Positions 35,921-46,750 of a stretch of DNA of 64,000 nt are shown one piece after another. How positions within the stretch are numbered: the first letter of the stretch is position 1; every line of letters begins with the position of its first letter. The position numbers and the translations under genes are program-made. Source of the stretch: Sambucus nigra (taxonomy: Eukaryota; Streptophyta; Magnoliopsida; Dipsacales; Adoxaceae); assembly GCA_949130495.1 (NCBI GenBank), contig OX422218.1, positions 43,966,651 through 44,030,650 of the forward strand. The letters are read 5' to 3'. The notes under the pieces were generated by a model, which had not been told where the DNA came from, ran no database searches, and saw only the letters and a program-made list of their open reading frames with translations.

Positions 35921-36169
35921 ATAAACATTAATAGAATAAATGAATCATATGCCGGGGTGTATAAATACTCACCACATTTTAATACATTCATATTCTTTGT
36001 TACATAGTGGAAAAGAACAAAGAAAATAGTAAAAGAAAGCGTACATAGGGGTCAGTCCTATTTTACACGTACAAAACATTAAAAGAACTTCTAAGTTATC
36101 TTGTGATGGTGGAATTCTAAATGATTACATTCACACTTTTATTATATGCATTGTCCCTTGGCGATCAAC

Positions 36170-36598
36170 TTAACCCATATGAGGAAATACTTTCTCATAA
36201 GTTGAGTCGTTCGGTTCATCACCTTCTGAAAGGTCAAAGTCATCATCGGATGAGTCTGGGGATGTGGTGGTGTTAGTAGGGGTGAATATTGGGGTAGCAG
36301 GACAGAGTGATCCATAATTAATGGGGGATTCATGAAGATTTACGGTGACTTCATTAGGTCGCACCACGTCCCATGCTAAGTGAATTTTTTGCAGGAGAAA
36401 TTTTGGTCTTTCGAAAAAAAATTGCTTGTCAAGCTACTTGTGCTTCTCCCATTTTGTGACCAATAAGTAGATTATGTTTGATTTTAGGGGTAGAAATTTC
36501 CCTATCTTAATAAATTCATTTTATATATTGACATAATTTGCATAAGCCACTTCTCTAATAGCACTATCGAAACGTGCGAGAGTAGAATCGTGAATATC
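36170..36598 (-). pseudogene. G2 ORF0, main part
   Basis: The first 9 codons lie at 41493-41519 (ATG at 41519, MNIWVNIYL); the rest follows here after the copia insertion: IREVAYANY, then KIHLAWDVVRPNEVTVNLHE, SPINYGSL and an acidic tail DSSDDDFDLSEGDEPND, ending at 36170. Two stops break the middle. Start, the AWDxxRPNEVTV motif, the acidic tail and the total length (about 152 codons) agree with the G1 copy. Function unknown; it lies between PBS and gag. Confidence 0.6.
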
Positions 36599-37258
36599 TT
36601 AAGAAATTCGGGCGTGGCCCTTATGTTCATTTCAAATCAAACCAATTTTTAATGTGCACCAAACCAAGTTGTGAAAACTCAAATTCTTACTTTAAACCAA
36701 TTTTATCTTGATTAATGCTAAACATGCATCTAGTGATTAAAGCAAGTAAAGTAAAGTAAAGAATACTCACAACGCCGGATGTACGAGGAAAAAATCCAAA
36801 ATGAGAAAAGAACCTCGGATGGCCCAAGCCAGACAATCACTATGAATGTGGATTTATAATGAACAGATAAAGAATCACTCAACGAATGGATCCCCAGGGT
36901 TCTTGACGCTCTTCTGATCTTCAATCACTCCTCTCACAGTGCCCATGCATAAAGTCCTTCTTCCACGATACCTGTCCACAACACACGCGTCCACGTATGT
37001 CTTGGTGTCCACCAAATGGCTTTGATTCGTCTATGCTGTCGAACAAGAAGTCCTTCTCTTTTCTTCGGCATGATTAAACTTTGGCATGATTAATTCCTTG
37101 AAGCTTTTCCACAACTTATTCAATTTTCTTCAATACGTCATAGACCAAGTGGGATCGCAACTAAATAAAATCTCCCTATGACATATTACAAACACAGTTT
37201 GTTCACGAAATTAAGTTAAAACAATAAAGGGACTCAGTTGGAAATTTATTCCCTTACA
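36599..37258 (-). repeat. Copia 3' LTR with internal deletion (660 bp)
   Basis: Matches both ends of the 1245-bp LTR at 40243-41487 but lacks about 590 bp in the middle; the join is near 37066 (CTTCGGCATGATTAA). The missing part includes the palindrome cluster. A short duplication GGCATGATTAA lies at the join. Confidence 0.88.
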
Positions 37259-37271
37259 AATATCCCCCTTT
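37259..37271 (-). other. Copia polypurine tract
   Basis: On the minus strand AAAGGGGGATATT directly precedes the LTR start TGTAAGGGAATAAATTTCC. Confidence 0.85.
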
Positions 37272-39280
37272 GACTATTCCATGATAAAACTAAACCAGTG
37301 AAATGCCTAAGCCGTTCCGTCAAGCCATATGATGCCTAAATCCCATCCCGTAAACCAAAAATAAAAAATTACAGGACACAGATTAGTATATGTAGCACCG
37401 ACAAGTATGAACTGTCTGAATGTGATGTAGACTTGAAATCTTGAATCGCTAAAGCATACCTACACACATGAAACAGGCAAAAAAATACCATGTGAAGTAT
37501 GGAGGAACAAATGAAATCAATATATATACAAATGATACCAAACGACAATAGATACCAGTATGAATAATCTCCGAAACAATCATTTGTTAAACAATTGAGC
37601 AACAAAATGATACCAATTTTAAACAGCCAATTTGTAATACCAATTTGTAAAATATGAAATTCAGAACATGCTCAAATCTCCCCCTACATCACATACATAT
37701 CTCCTCCTTTTTATCTTGAATAGACAATCCGGTGAAAAGATAAACCAATCAAAGTATCTAGCATGAGAATTTACGAATTTGAATCAATTAGATACCAATT
37801 TGAGAGTTAAAAACGCTAGAGAACCATAAAATAACCAGAAAAATATGACCAAGAGATGACAAATTTGTAGCTACTAAACCAATGAATCACACAAAGAATA
37901 TAGCAATCTAATCAGGTGTGATAAATTGACTATATGCAAAATACCAATTTTGGAACAATATAAACCTCCATATAAACTAGTCACGCCAGAAAAAATTCCA
38001 ACCGTACCAAAAATATCACCAAATGAACGAGTGGACTGCAAAACAATTAGAAGAAAGAATTCAACATGTCATTCGAACGAGCCAAGGACGTCTCTCAAAC
38101 GAAGTATAGATGTCGTTCGCGTAACATGGAGATGTCATTCGAATGACTTCTCGCGACCAACCACATTTATGTAGATTCCCATAAATATTATATATCATTG
38201 CCCAGTGAAAAAATTTCCACAAAAAAATCAGTGGAAGAGCCTGACAGCAGAAAAACGGTGGTAAAAGAGTATGCTTTTAACACAAAATGAAAAAACTCAT
38301 AAAAACTAATAATATGAGTTACATGCAAACATAGTATCGATGTGCCTAAACATGGATATGGAATGTATGGGACTGAAACTACAACAAATGAGTCATAATT
38401 CCAACACATCGAAATGATCAAGAATCTTTATTTGATAGCGATAAATCATCAAAATTTATCATAGCCATATGACAATAAAAGTGTGAGCTTAATGAACTAA
38501 ACATACTACATGCACACAAATCCAGAATTTTGACGATTCTATGAACAATAACGTCAAATTGCAATGTTTCAACATTAGGATTAGTTGTGCAGACTCGTTT
38601 AAATTCTTAATCCATCCAAACTCCCTTAATAATATCATATTTTCTTTGGAATGAACTAACCAAATTTGGCCCTTTTCTTAGCATACTGCATTTTCTCTTG
38701 GGCTCTTTTAAACGATGACTTTCACGATGAGTTAATTTTGAACTCTCCCAGCCCTTTCCCGTGAATTACTCATCATTTTTCCAATTCAAATCCTTACAGT
38801 AAACGGTTCTTACATGCACACTTATCCTTAAGTCTACTTATGCATTGAAGACAAGATTGAGATAAGAACGCCTCATTAGATTCAAATATGAAAGAGAAGT
38901 CAAACATCCATATAAACTCGTGCATGTGTGAAATGTTGGCATATAAACAAAGTCGAATCAGCATGCATATCAACTTCGAACCAACCCCATATAAATAATG
39001 GTTTAGATCATTCTAAGTACCGATAATAATAACCAAATGTCCTAGCCATATGGATAATGAAACGATGGGGGGAGGGGTCCAAGCACACCAATATGCCACA
39101 TCAAACATGTAAACTCAAAAACAAAAACCTAAAATCTTTTTGATTTTTCAAAAAATTTCTCAAAAGCAAAAACCTAAAATCTTTTTGATTTTTGAAAAAT
39201 TTTCTCAAAAATAAAATCGTTTTGAATTTTTCAAATAAGACTCAAACAAATGAAAAATATAATACAAAATGATTAACATG
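37272..39280. other. Copia internal region without pol
   Basis: About 2 kb of AT-rich sequence where the pol gene would be in a complete element. No RT, integrase or RNase H motif is visible in any frame. It holds a second set of TCATTCGAATGA/TCATTCGAACGAG-like sites at 38065-38150 and a direct duplication of about 58 bp at 39120-39230 (AACCTAAAATCTTTTTGATT). The small ORFs look accidental. Confidence 0.6.
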
Positions 39281-40193
39281 TCATACCACTAGCAAATAAT
39301 AGATCATGATGCAAGGGCTAGCATATGACAAAACATGCAAGCTACTATCCATAAGAAATAGCAAGACATGCAGGTGAGAATCAACCAACGAAGCATTTAG
39401 CACCTCCAAAACCAATTTCCTAACCCAAACAGGTGTATACCTAACAAAACGGGTTTTGGTAACTGATATGACATTACTTTTAAACTTCATAGGGCCTTTT
39501 CTAAGATCAAGACAAAAACTCCTAAGGTGACCCCTCCTACCACAATGTGAACATGTGAAAACACGACGAGGAACGGGACCTTAAGGTTGACCCTTTCTAA
39601 TACCCTAGGATGTGGTTGACGCTCTAAAAAAACTATGGTTTTGTATTTTACATTTGAACCACTAGAACAAGATAATCCACTACCATCACTAATCGAGTCA
39701 TTTAAATCATTTTTTTACTTCAAAACTTTCGACTCAAGCAAACGATTAGACTCCTCAAACTTTCGGGAATCCTTATTCAAATTTTCAATTACCGCTAGAA
39801 GGTTATCTCGCTCTCCCTCAATGTGACAAAACTTATCCCTAAGATCCTTTTCTCGTACCACAAAATCATTAATCGAATTATTTTCCTTAAGGGACAAACT
39901 CTAGAATTTGTTAAGTCCTCTAACTCTTTTTCTAAAACAAGGACTCTATCATCACTCTCCTTTTTGCCTAATTTTAACATATTAAAATCATTAAACAAGG
40001 AACTAAACTTCCAACAACAAATATCTCTTTGAATTTTAAAATTTTGCAAATATTCTATCATGTTTTTGAAACCGCAATTTTCTTTCTCCAAAACTTCAAT
40101 ACGTTTTGCAAACATTAAATTCAAATGATGTAAACCGTCAAAGCATAGAGAATCCATCGAGAGAAAACAAACAAAGGAGAGATAAACAAACAC
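39281..40193 (-). pseudogene. Copia gag remnant with coiled coil and CCHC knuckle
   Basis: Read from 40193 the frame gives a hydrophobic start, then a coiled coil (AKRIEVLEKENCGFKNMIEY, VLEKELEDL), with a frame change near 39897 continuing REKDLRDKFCHIEGERDNLL. At about 39530-39580 a zinc knuckle CSHCGRRGHLRSFC (CX2CX4HX4C) follows PRRVFT, then KPMKFK-like and TPVWVRK. Long coiled coils before a single knuckle are typical of SIRE/Maximus-type copia gag. Frameshifts and stops make it non-functional. Confidence 0.7.
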
Positions 40194-40228
40194 ACTGGAT
40201 CACAAAACAAATAAAATATGTTTTCCAG

Positions 40229-40240
40229 CTCTGATACCAA
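40229..40240 (-). other. Copia primer-binding site (initiator Met tRNA)
   Basis: On the minus strand TGGTATCAGAGC begins 3 bp after the 5' LTR end (GGATTTCTTCA). Confidence 0.9.
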
Positions 40241-40242
40241 TT

Positions 40243-41487
40243 TGAAGAAATCCGGGGGTGGCCCTTATGTGTCTTTCAAATCAAATCAATTTTTAATGTG
40301 CACCAAACCATGTTGTGAAAACCCAATTCTTACTTTAAACCAATTCTATCTTGATTAATCCTAAACATGCATTTAGTGATTAAAGTAAGTAAAGTAAAGT
40401 AAAGAATACTTACAACGCTGGATGTACGAGAAAAAAACCCAAAACGGGAAAACAACCTCGGACGACCCAAGCCAGACAATCACTATGAATGTGGATTTAT
40501 AATGAATAGACAAAGACTCACTCAACGACTCGATCCACATGGGTCTTGATTCTCTTCTGATCTTCAACCACTCCTCTCACAGTGCCCATGCGTAAATTCC
40601 TTCCTCCACGATACATGTCCACAACACATGCGTCCATATATGTCTCGGTGTCCACTAAATGGCTTTGATTCGTCTACGATGCCGAACAAGAAGTCCTTCT
40701 CTTTTCTTCAGCGCAAAACCCTGATGTTCAATGGTAGAACAAACAAACTTGGTGATGCAAGATCACGTAAACATATAAGAATGATAACTCGGATCTTTGC
40801 TAACTCTAAGGATGTGTTTAAGCTTTTTTAATCCTTAGAAAACATGTTCAAACAACGTACTGGATCGTATACTCTTTTTTTCAGATGCACACTTATGAAA
40901 CACTGACGAGAACACGGTTTAAATAACAATTAAGTTCCACCTCAAAAAGAGTGTCGTTCGAATGAGAATGCCTTATCGTTCGCGCGATATGAGAATCTCG
41001 CTCGAATGAGCTGACATGTCGTTCGAACGACGCTGCGTCGGTTTGACTTTCTTTAACTTTTTTGTTTAAAATGTCTCTTTTAAAAGAGATCCAAATTAGT
41101 CAAACTATATTTCGATATTATCAGAATAAAACGTAGTGTAAACCTTTAAAACACTTTTAAAAACATTTTTAAATATTTATCTTTATAAAAATACATCCTT
41201 ATCTTTTAGAAAACCAATTTCGAGCACAATTAATTGTACGCATCCATCCCTATGTGATCTCGGAATTCAATTAACTTTGAAGACGAGTAAACTTGCACCA
41301 ATTAAACTTCGGCATGATTAATTCTTTGAAGCTTTGCCGCAACGTCTTCAATTTTCTTCAATACATCATAGACCAAGTGGGATCATAACTAAATAAAATA
41401 TCCCCATGACATATTACAAATACAGTTTTGTTCACAGAATTAAGTCAAAGCAATAAAGGGACTCAATTGGAAATTTATGTCCTTATA
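40243..41487 (-). repeat. Copia 5' LTR (1245 bp, full form)
   Basis: On the minus strand starts TATAAGGACATAAATTTCC (TG mutated to TA) and ends CCGGATTTCTTCA. The cluster at 40954-41032 has GTCGTTCGAACGAC and TCGTTCGAATGAG. It belongs to the same family as the solo LTR at 6905-8512. Confidence 0.9.
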
Positions 41488-41633
41488 ATATCAAGATAGA
41501 TGTTAACCCAGATATTCATGGCTACAAAATAATGTAATATTAAAATAAGAATATACTAAAAATTATAAATATTGAGTGAACGTGGAGACGAATATTTCCC
41601 TTGTTTTCTCGCATTGGCGTATAACCCGATTGA

Positions 41634-41645
41634 GCTCTGATACTA
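41634..41645 (-). other. G2 primer-binding site
   Basis: On the minus strand TAGTATCAGAGC, one base off the usual initiator Met site, next to the 5' LTR. Confidence 0.75.
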
Positions 41646-41648
41646 TGA

Positions 41649-44195
41649 TGTCGCATCCATGAACGTGGATGGGTATAATAAATAATATTTACGCATGATA
41701 GGATTATAATTAATATAGCGGAAATAAAAAAGACTTTTATTAAAGAGATGCATGGCATCTTATTACGTTGTAAAATCTGGTAAACAAAAGAAATACATTC
41801 TACATATTCCTATGTACATAAACATAAAACATTGAAGAACACTAGAAGTTCATAGGAGACGATACGTTGTGTTATAGAGATTCCAATGAGGTTTTCCATC
41901 TTTGCCCATTACTACCCATACGTTCGTAACCACGAATACTGTTGGAGGTTGAAGTGAATAGAAGTTCAAAGAGGTGGGCGATAACTAATCGTCTTCAGGC
42001 TCATTGTTCATCTAGAAGGAAAACAATTAAGAAAATATGCCAAGTAGATAATTTTTATTTCTATATAATATGTTAAAGATAATAATAAGATTAGGGAGGG
42101 TTAGTAAATTTGAGTTTTTGGCCTAGTGAAACAAGATGCAATATCATAAGATGTTCAGGGGTATAATGATGCTTTTTCATATTTAAATAAACAATACGGT
42201 GAAGGTAAGAAGATAATAAAATATCAGGTTAAGGTAATATATGTCCAACAATGACTCGATAACCCATAAATTTTCAGTTATTTGGTTTCAATAGCTGCCA
42301 TTATAAATTTGTTCAAGACATAAAATTCACATGAATAGGCTATCCCAAATAATTGGGGAAAATAACCATGACTCGGCATGCTTTGCTAGATGGTGTACCG
42401 GGTCTAACCCCTAGATTATACGGTAGGCTACTGAAGAGTATATTTATAGGATAAACAAAATGCGGGGCTTAATCCAATTAACAACATCGTATCGACTAGT
42501 TTAGGGTTCAGTGTTTAGTAGTAATTAAACTAGTATATATTGAAAGAACCAATAATATGAGGGATGTTGAACTACTCTTAAGAGTTCAGTATAAAACTTA
42601 GAGTTCAATAATATCACAAGGTGATATATTAAGTAGTAATTGAAAGAAAAAAATTAAATAATTAATATTGAAATGTAAATCACCCACTTTGGGTGTTTTG
42701 ATTTCTAGTTGGTGTACGGATAATTTGCGGGTAGACTAGGAAGTCTGAAAGCATAACGACTGTGAGTATGTAATGTAAGTATAAAACAAAGTGGATAAAA
42801 ACGTAGTAAGAGGAAATTTAAGTAGTCATTTCAGTGAAAAATAATTAAAAATGGATTAAAATTATAAATTTCAAAATTTTCGAAATAATTTATTTAATAT
42901 TTATTGATTGGGAATTTGGTTTGGTGTTAAGAGACAATTTAGGTCTAATTATTCTTTACATGTGGAAAAAGGTTGGGATTAATTTGAAATACTTGCAAAA
43001 TGAGCGGGGGTTTAAGTGTACTTTAAGAAACTTGAATTAAAACTTTAAAAACTAATTTTTGTGGAAAATGCTTTACTGTAATCCAAAAAGGGTGTTATTA
43101 TATATGAAAATTTTCATAATAAAAAATACAAATATTTGAAAAAAAATCAAAAAAATGCTGATTGGGGACGCGCTCTCACGCGCGGAGTCAATTTTGGGAC
43201 GCGCCAAGTTTGATCACCACTCTCGCGCGTGAGCTGCACTCACCTTCAATATTCAAAATTTAACCTTAGGGTTTAACAGTGTTTGACATTGATTTCCTAA
43301 TGTTTTATGATTCTTTTTAAATTGGTTTCCAAATGAAACTTGTTCATGATTCAAAGACGAATCCAGCGATACCAGTTTCAAAGATTTTGGTGGTGTAAAT
43401 CAAATTGTTGATTTTTCTAAAAAACCCGTAAAAGTTTGTCCATTTAAATATGTTTAAAAGTTATGGTTTAGATTTCAGCGTTATAATGGTGTTGTTCTTG
43501 ATTGAAAACGTGATTGAGTAAATGTGTGTTGAAGAGTTTTGGTGGAGTGAATACTGAGAATTCCATTTCTGAATTTTTCTGGGCCCCAAATTTCATATGC
43601 TAACTTGGATCATCAAACGTGATTCTTATTCCAATTAAGCACATAGATGATCTACTCAGAAGTTAAATTTCACTTACCCCACTTCAAAACTGGTTCAAAG
43701 TCAGGGAATGGGAATTCACCATTAGAGCTCCAAGCTCTAATGGTGTTTTCTGAGTTTAAGGTCATATACATTATATATACGTTTGGTACTCCATGTAAGC
43801 ACATGTATGCATAATAAAAACATGCACAAACATAAACATAATTGATAATTAAACATTCACATATAAAATCATAGAAATGCCATAAACTCTCAAACTTGAC
43901 ATTGGGATTTTGTCTCAATGGGTGTGAGTTTCGACTAGGGTGGAGAAGGGTATTTATAGGGTTGAGTTAGGAGAGTTGATTGATGGAGTGGTAGGTGAGC
44001 TTTGGGATGTGGTTAAAAAGTTACAAGTTAAACTTAATGGAAGTTTAAATGGGTAATACCAATACAACACATAGTACCACCCATGCTGATCAGCCAGCTG
44101 GTGCCATGTCATTTGGGTCCTTAAAGATTTTTCAGACGTAATTTATGGACTAAAAGGTATTTAATCAAATTTTACAGAATTTTTTGTAATTAATG
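41649..44195 (-). repeat. G2 5' LTR, truncated at its outer end
   Basis: Matches 26095-28750 almost throughout (for example the GGGAATTCACCATTA and TGATCAGCCAGCTGGTGCC blocks) but stops at about 44195. About 270 bp of the LTR start are missing and T2 integrase-side sequence begins. No target duplication can be identified there. Confidence 0.8.
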
Positions 44196-45142
44196 AAAAA
44201 AAAAATTTGTTAGTAAGGAGAAGACTTTTAAGGGTGTTTTGTTACACATCATTTGCGATAAATAACTTTTTAACAGAAGCTTTGATAGAACCCATATGCA
44301 TCGCATAACAGGGGCTGATATTAAAGGAATGATCCAGAAAATTCACAATGAGGAATGCGGGCCCTATATGAACGATCACATGCTTTCCAAGAAGGTCATT
44401 CATAAAGGGTACTCTTGGATAACCATGGTTCGAGAATGCATTGCCTCTGCTCAAAGGTGCCTCAAATGCCAACTCTTCCAACCTCCAACGCTTGTGTCCT
44501 CAGAAATTGCACAACATAACCTCTCCCTGGCCCTTATCCACATGGGGCATATACATCATAGGGACGGTCACTCCCAAAGGTTCTAACGGTCACGAGTTCA
44601 TCACGTTCACCATTGACTACTTTACTAAATCGGTTGAAGATGAGTCATATTTAGTGTTGAATGATAAGAAATTGGCTAAGTTCATCAAAAAGAACATTTT
44701 TTTATCGATATTGGGTTCCTCATGCGTTATCTTAAGAAAATGGATTCCATTTCAAGGCCGAGGTCACAGAACTGGTTGATGAGTATGGAATTCAGAGACA
44801 AAAGTCTTCTCCGTACTGACCCCAATCCAATGGTGCTGTTAAAGACACCAATAAAAGCCTCAAATCCATCATCATCAAAATGATTGAAAGTTGCAAAGAT
44901 CGGGGGGATCGGATCTCGTATGCCATCTAGGGATAACTCGCCTATATCAGAACACCTGCTGCGGCTACACCCTATTAACTTATGTACGACATTGAAGAAG
45001 TTCTCCACATTGAGAAAGAAATACCTTTCCTACATGTCATGATCGAGAGAAATTTCAACAGAGAAGACTGAAATCAGAGCCAAAATGATGAACTTTCACT
45101 CTTGGATGAAAATAGACTTAAGGCTCTATACCACATACAGGG
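44196..45142 (+). pseudogene. T2 integrase (Tat/Ogre-like), part before the Athila insertion
   Basis: Coding traces start with LFNRSFDRTHMH and GADIKGMIQKIHNEECGPYM (zinc domain, HNEECGPxMN), then HKGYSWITMVRECIASAQRC with the LKCQ pair, then in a second frame NITSPWPLSTWGIYIIGTV, KGSNGHEFITFTIDYFTKSV, and in a third frame PQSNGAVKDTNKSLKSIIIK and RIRTPAA-like sequence, ending DENRLKALYHIQG. At the first catalytic Asp the frame reads WGIYIIG, so Asp is replaced by Tyr. Several frameshifts and stops are present. The gene continues at 50632 beyond the Athila-like insertion. Nothing of RT or gag is left of T2. Confidence 0.8.
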
Positions 45143-46657
45143 TGATTAGGCATAAATTCTTCACATTTATCCCCTTAATATCGATATTTTTATGATCTCG
45201 TGCAGTATAAATAACTTGAATTTGTATCATATTTATGCTACTAACCCTTTTTGGAAAGTATTTAGTATTTTGTGTATTTCTTATGTGTTTTACAAGTATT
45301 TCATGAAAGAAAGATGGAAAAGAGAACTCAAAATAGTGAAAGAAACCAAGAATCGGGGAGTTGAAGGGCATTTTTATAATTTTTTTGGTCTTACTCTGGA
45401 GGTTGGGACAATAGGAAAGTTGAAGAGCATTCAATTAAAAGAACACTGGAAAAAACGGCATCTCAATCCGAGCTACGGTGAAGAAGTTATGCCAATTTGA
45501 AGTTGAGAAAAAATCCAAGAAAAAAATTGTCAAACCCAAACCGAACCGAAGCTGAGGAAAAAGAATCGGTCCACCCATTTGTCACGCACCCGATCCGTTA
45601 CGAAATTAGTCATGCTCCAGATCCGTTACAAAATCAGTCACGTTTTCTAAGTGTGACAAATTGGCAGATACGGGATTTTTATTTTGTGCTTATCTTTTAG
45701 CCAAAAGAGTTTTATGTTTTCGGGACTCTTCTAAACGACCTCTAGCCTATATATTTAGTCATTAGGACTCTTTTTATTCAGATTTCATTCATGAAAAAGG
45801 TCCATAACAAGTAAGAACGTCTAGGAGAAAGATTCACATATTTTGCACTATTAGTTCAAGAGCTTTTCCAGGTTTTCTTCAATCTTTGATTTGTTCTTGT
45901 ATGTTCTTGTTCCTCAATCCTGGTAACTTTTATTTTCAGCACTTTTATTATTATTTCACCATGCTAGGCTATATTTCCCAAGGTCGGGATACATGAACCC
46001 AGCCTGAAGTGTTAGTGCATGTGTATAACATTAATCCTCTGAATTTAGTGATTGATTATGACCATATTGCATAGAAACATAACAATTGTATATCTTTATA
46101 TCTCGTTTGCCTCTGGGTAACCGGGATGATTTAGAATGCAATTCGAGTGTCACTATCGCGATACCGATTTACTCGTCCTGAGATTAAGTATGACGCGGGC
46201 TTGAACCTCGTATACGTAATGCTTGGGAGTACTAAATTCTGGGTCAAATTAATCATTTAAATTTACGATTAGTATTATATCTGCAATACACAAGGGTTGG
46301 GGGATTGTATTCCCATCCTATTTTTCTCATACATAGTTTAAAGTTTCAAATCATTTTTTCATCAGTATTTTAGGTAAATTAGTATAATTGCATCTTTTCA
46401 TAATTTCATATTTTCACCTAGTTTAATCATTCCAAAAACCAAATAAACTTTCCTTTTTCTTTAGAGTGAAATTTTGGATTTCTCTGTCTATCCAACGTCG
46501 TCACGTTCACTCGTCCTAGTTCCCTGAGGATTCGATACCCAGACTAGCCATTATATTCCGCAAGAGTGTAGTTACAGTTTATGTTTTTATATTGTGGTTG
46601 GAAGTCGATAACAACGACTAGCGTATTTAAACGGACGCTCGATTTCCAACTCGATCA
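45143..46657 (+). repeat. Athila-like 5' LTR
   Basis: Paired with 49130-50626. TATA-like CTATATATTTAG at about 45748. Ends CTCGATCA before AAA and the PBS. Confidence 0.92.
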
Positions 46658-46660
46658 AAA

Positions 46661-46678
46661 TGGCGCCGTTGTCGAGGA
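46661..46678 (+). other. Athila-like primer-binding site (Asp tRNA type)
   Basis: TGGCGCCGTTGTCGAGGA, 3 bp after the 5' LTR; the plant Asp tRNA end gives TGGCGCCGTTGCCGGGGA, so two mismatches. Confidence 0.8.
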
Positions 46679-46750
46679 ACTAGGTAGACTTAGGATTAGA
46701 TCGGGTTAATCTAAAACTTTGACCATAAAAAAAATTCAAAAAAAAATTTG

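Larger units (their letters stand above)
36599..41487 (-). mobile_element. Non-autonomous Ty1/copia element (SIRE-like), inserted in G2
   Basis: Two related LTRs (36599-37258 and 40243-41487) flank about 3 kb of internal sequence. The 5-bp duplication ATATC is present at 36594-36598 and 41488-41492, and the flanks rejoin as in G1 (TCAAGATAGATGTT at about 25926). Outer ends are slightly mutated. The element has an initiator-Met PBS next to the 5' LTR and a PPT next to the 3' LTR, both on the minus strand. Only gag-like sequence is found; no protease, integrase, RT or RNase H can be recognised, so it depended on another copia element. Confidence 0.92.
29019..41648 (-). mobile_element. G2: chromovirus-like copy, internal region with two nested insertions
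   Basis: On the minus strand from 41648: PBS, ORF0, gag, protease, RT, RNase H, integrase, PPT, then the shared LTR. It is interrupted by the copia element (36599-41487) in ORF0 and by a solo LTR (31436-34272) in RT. Both sites are proven by target duplications and by the uninterrupted G1 sequence. All coding parts are degraded. Confidence 0.88.

Noticed and set aside
37369..38421. Small hydrophobic ORFs inside the copia element
   Set aside because: AT-rich sequence with no copia pol motif in any frame.
25546..44195. G1/G2 as an endogenous pararetrovirus (Met-tRNA site and small ORF before gag)
   Set aside because: Long LTRs, a PPT next to the LTR and an integrase domain after RT show a Ty3/gypsy retrotransposon.
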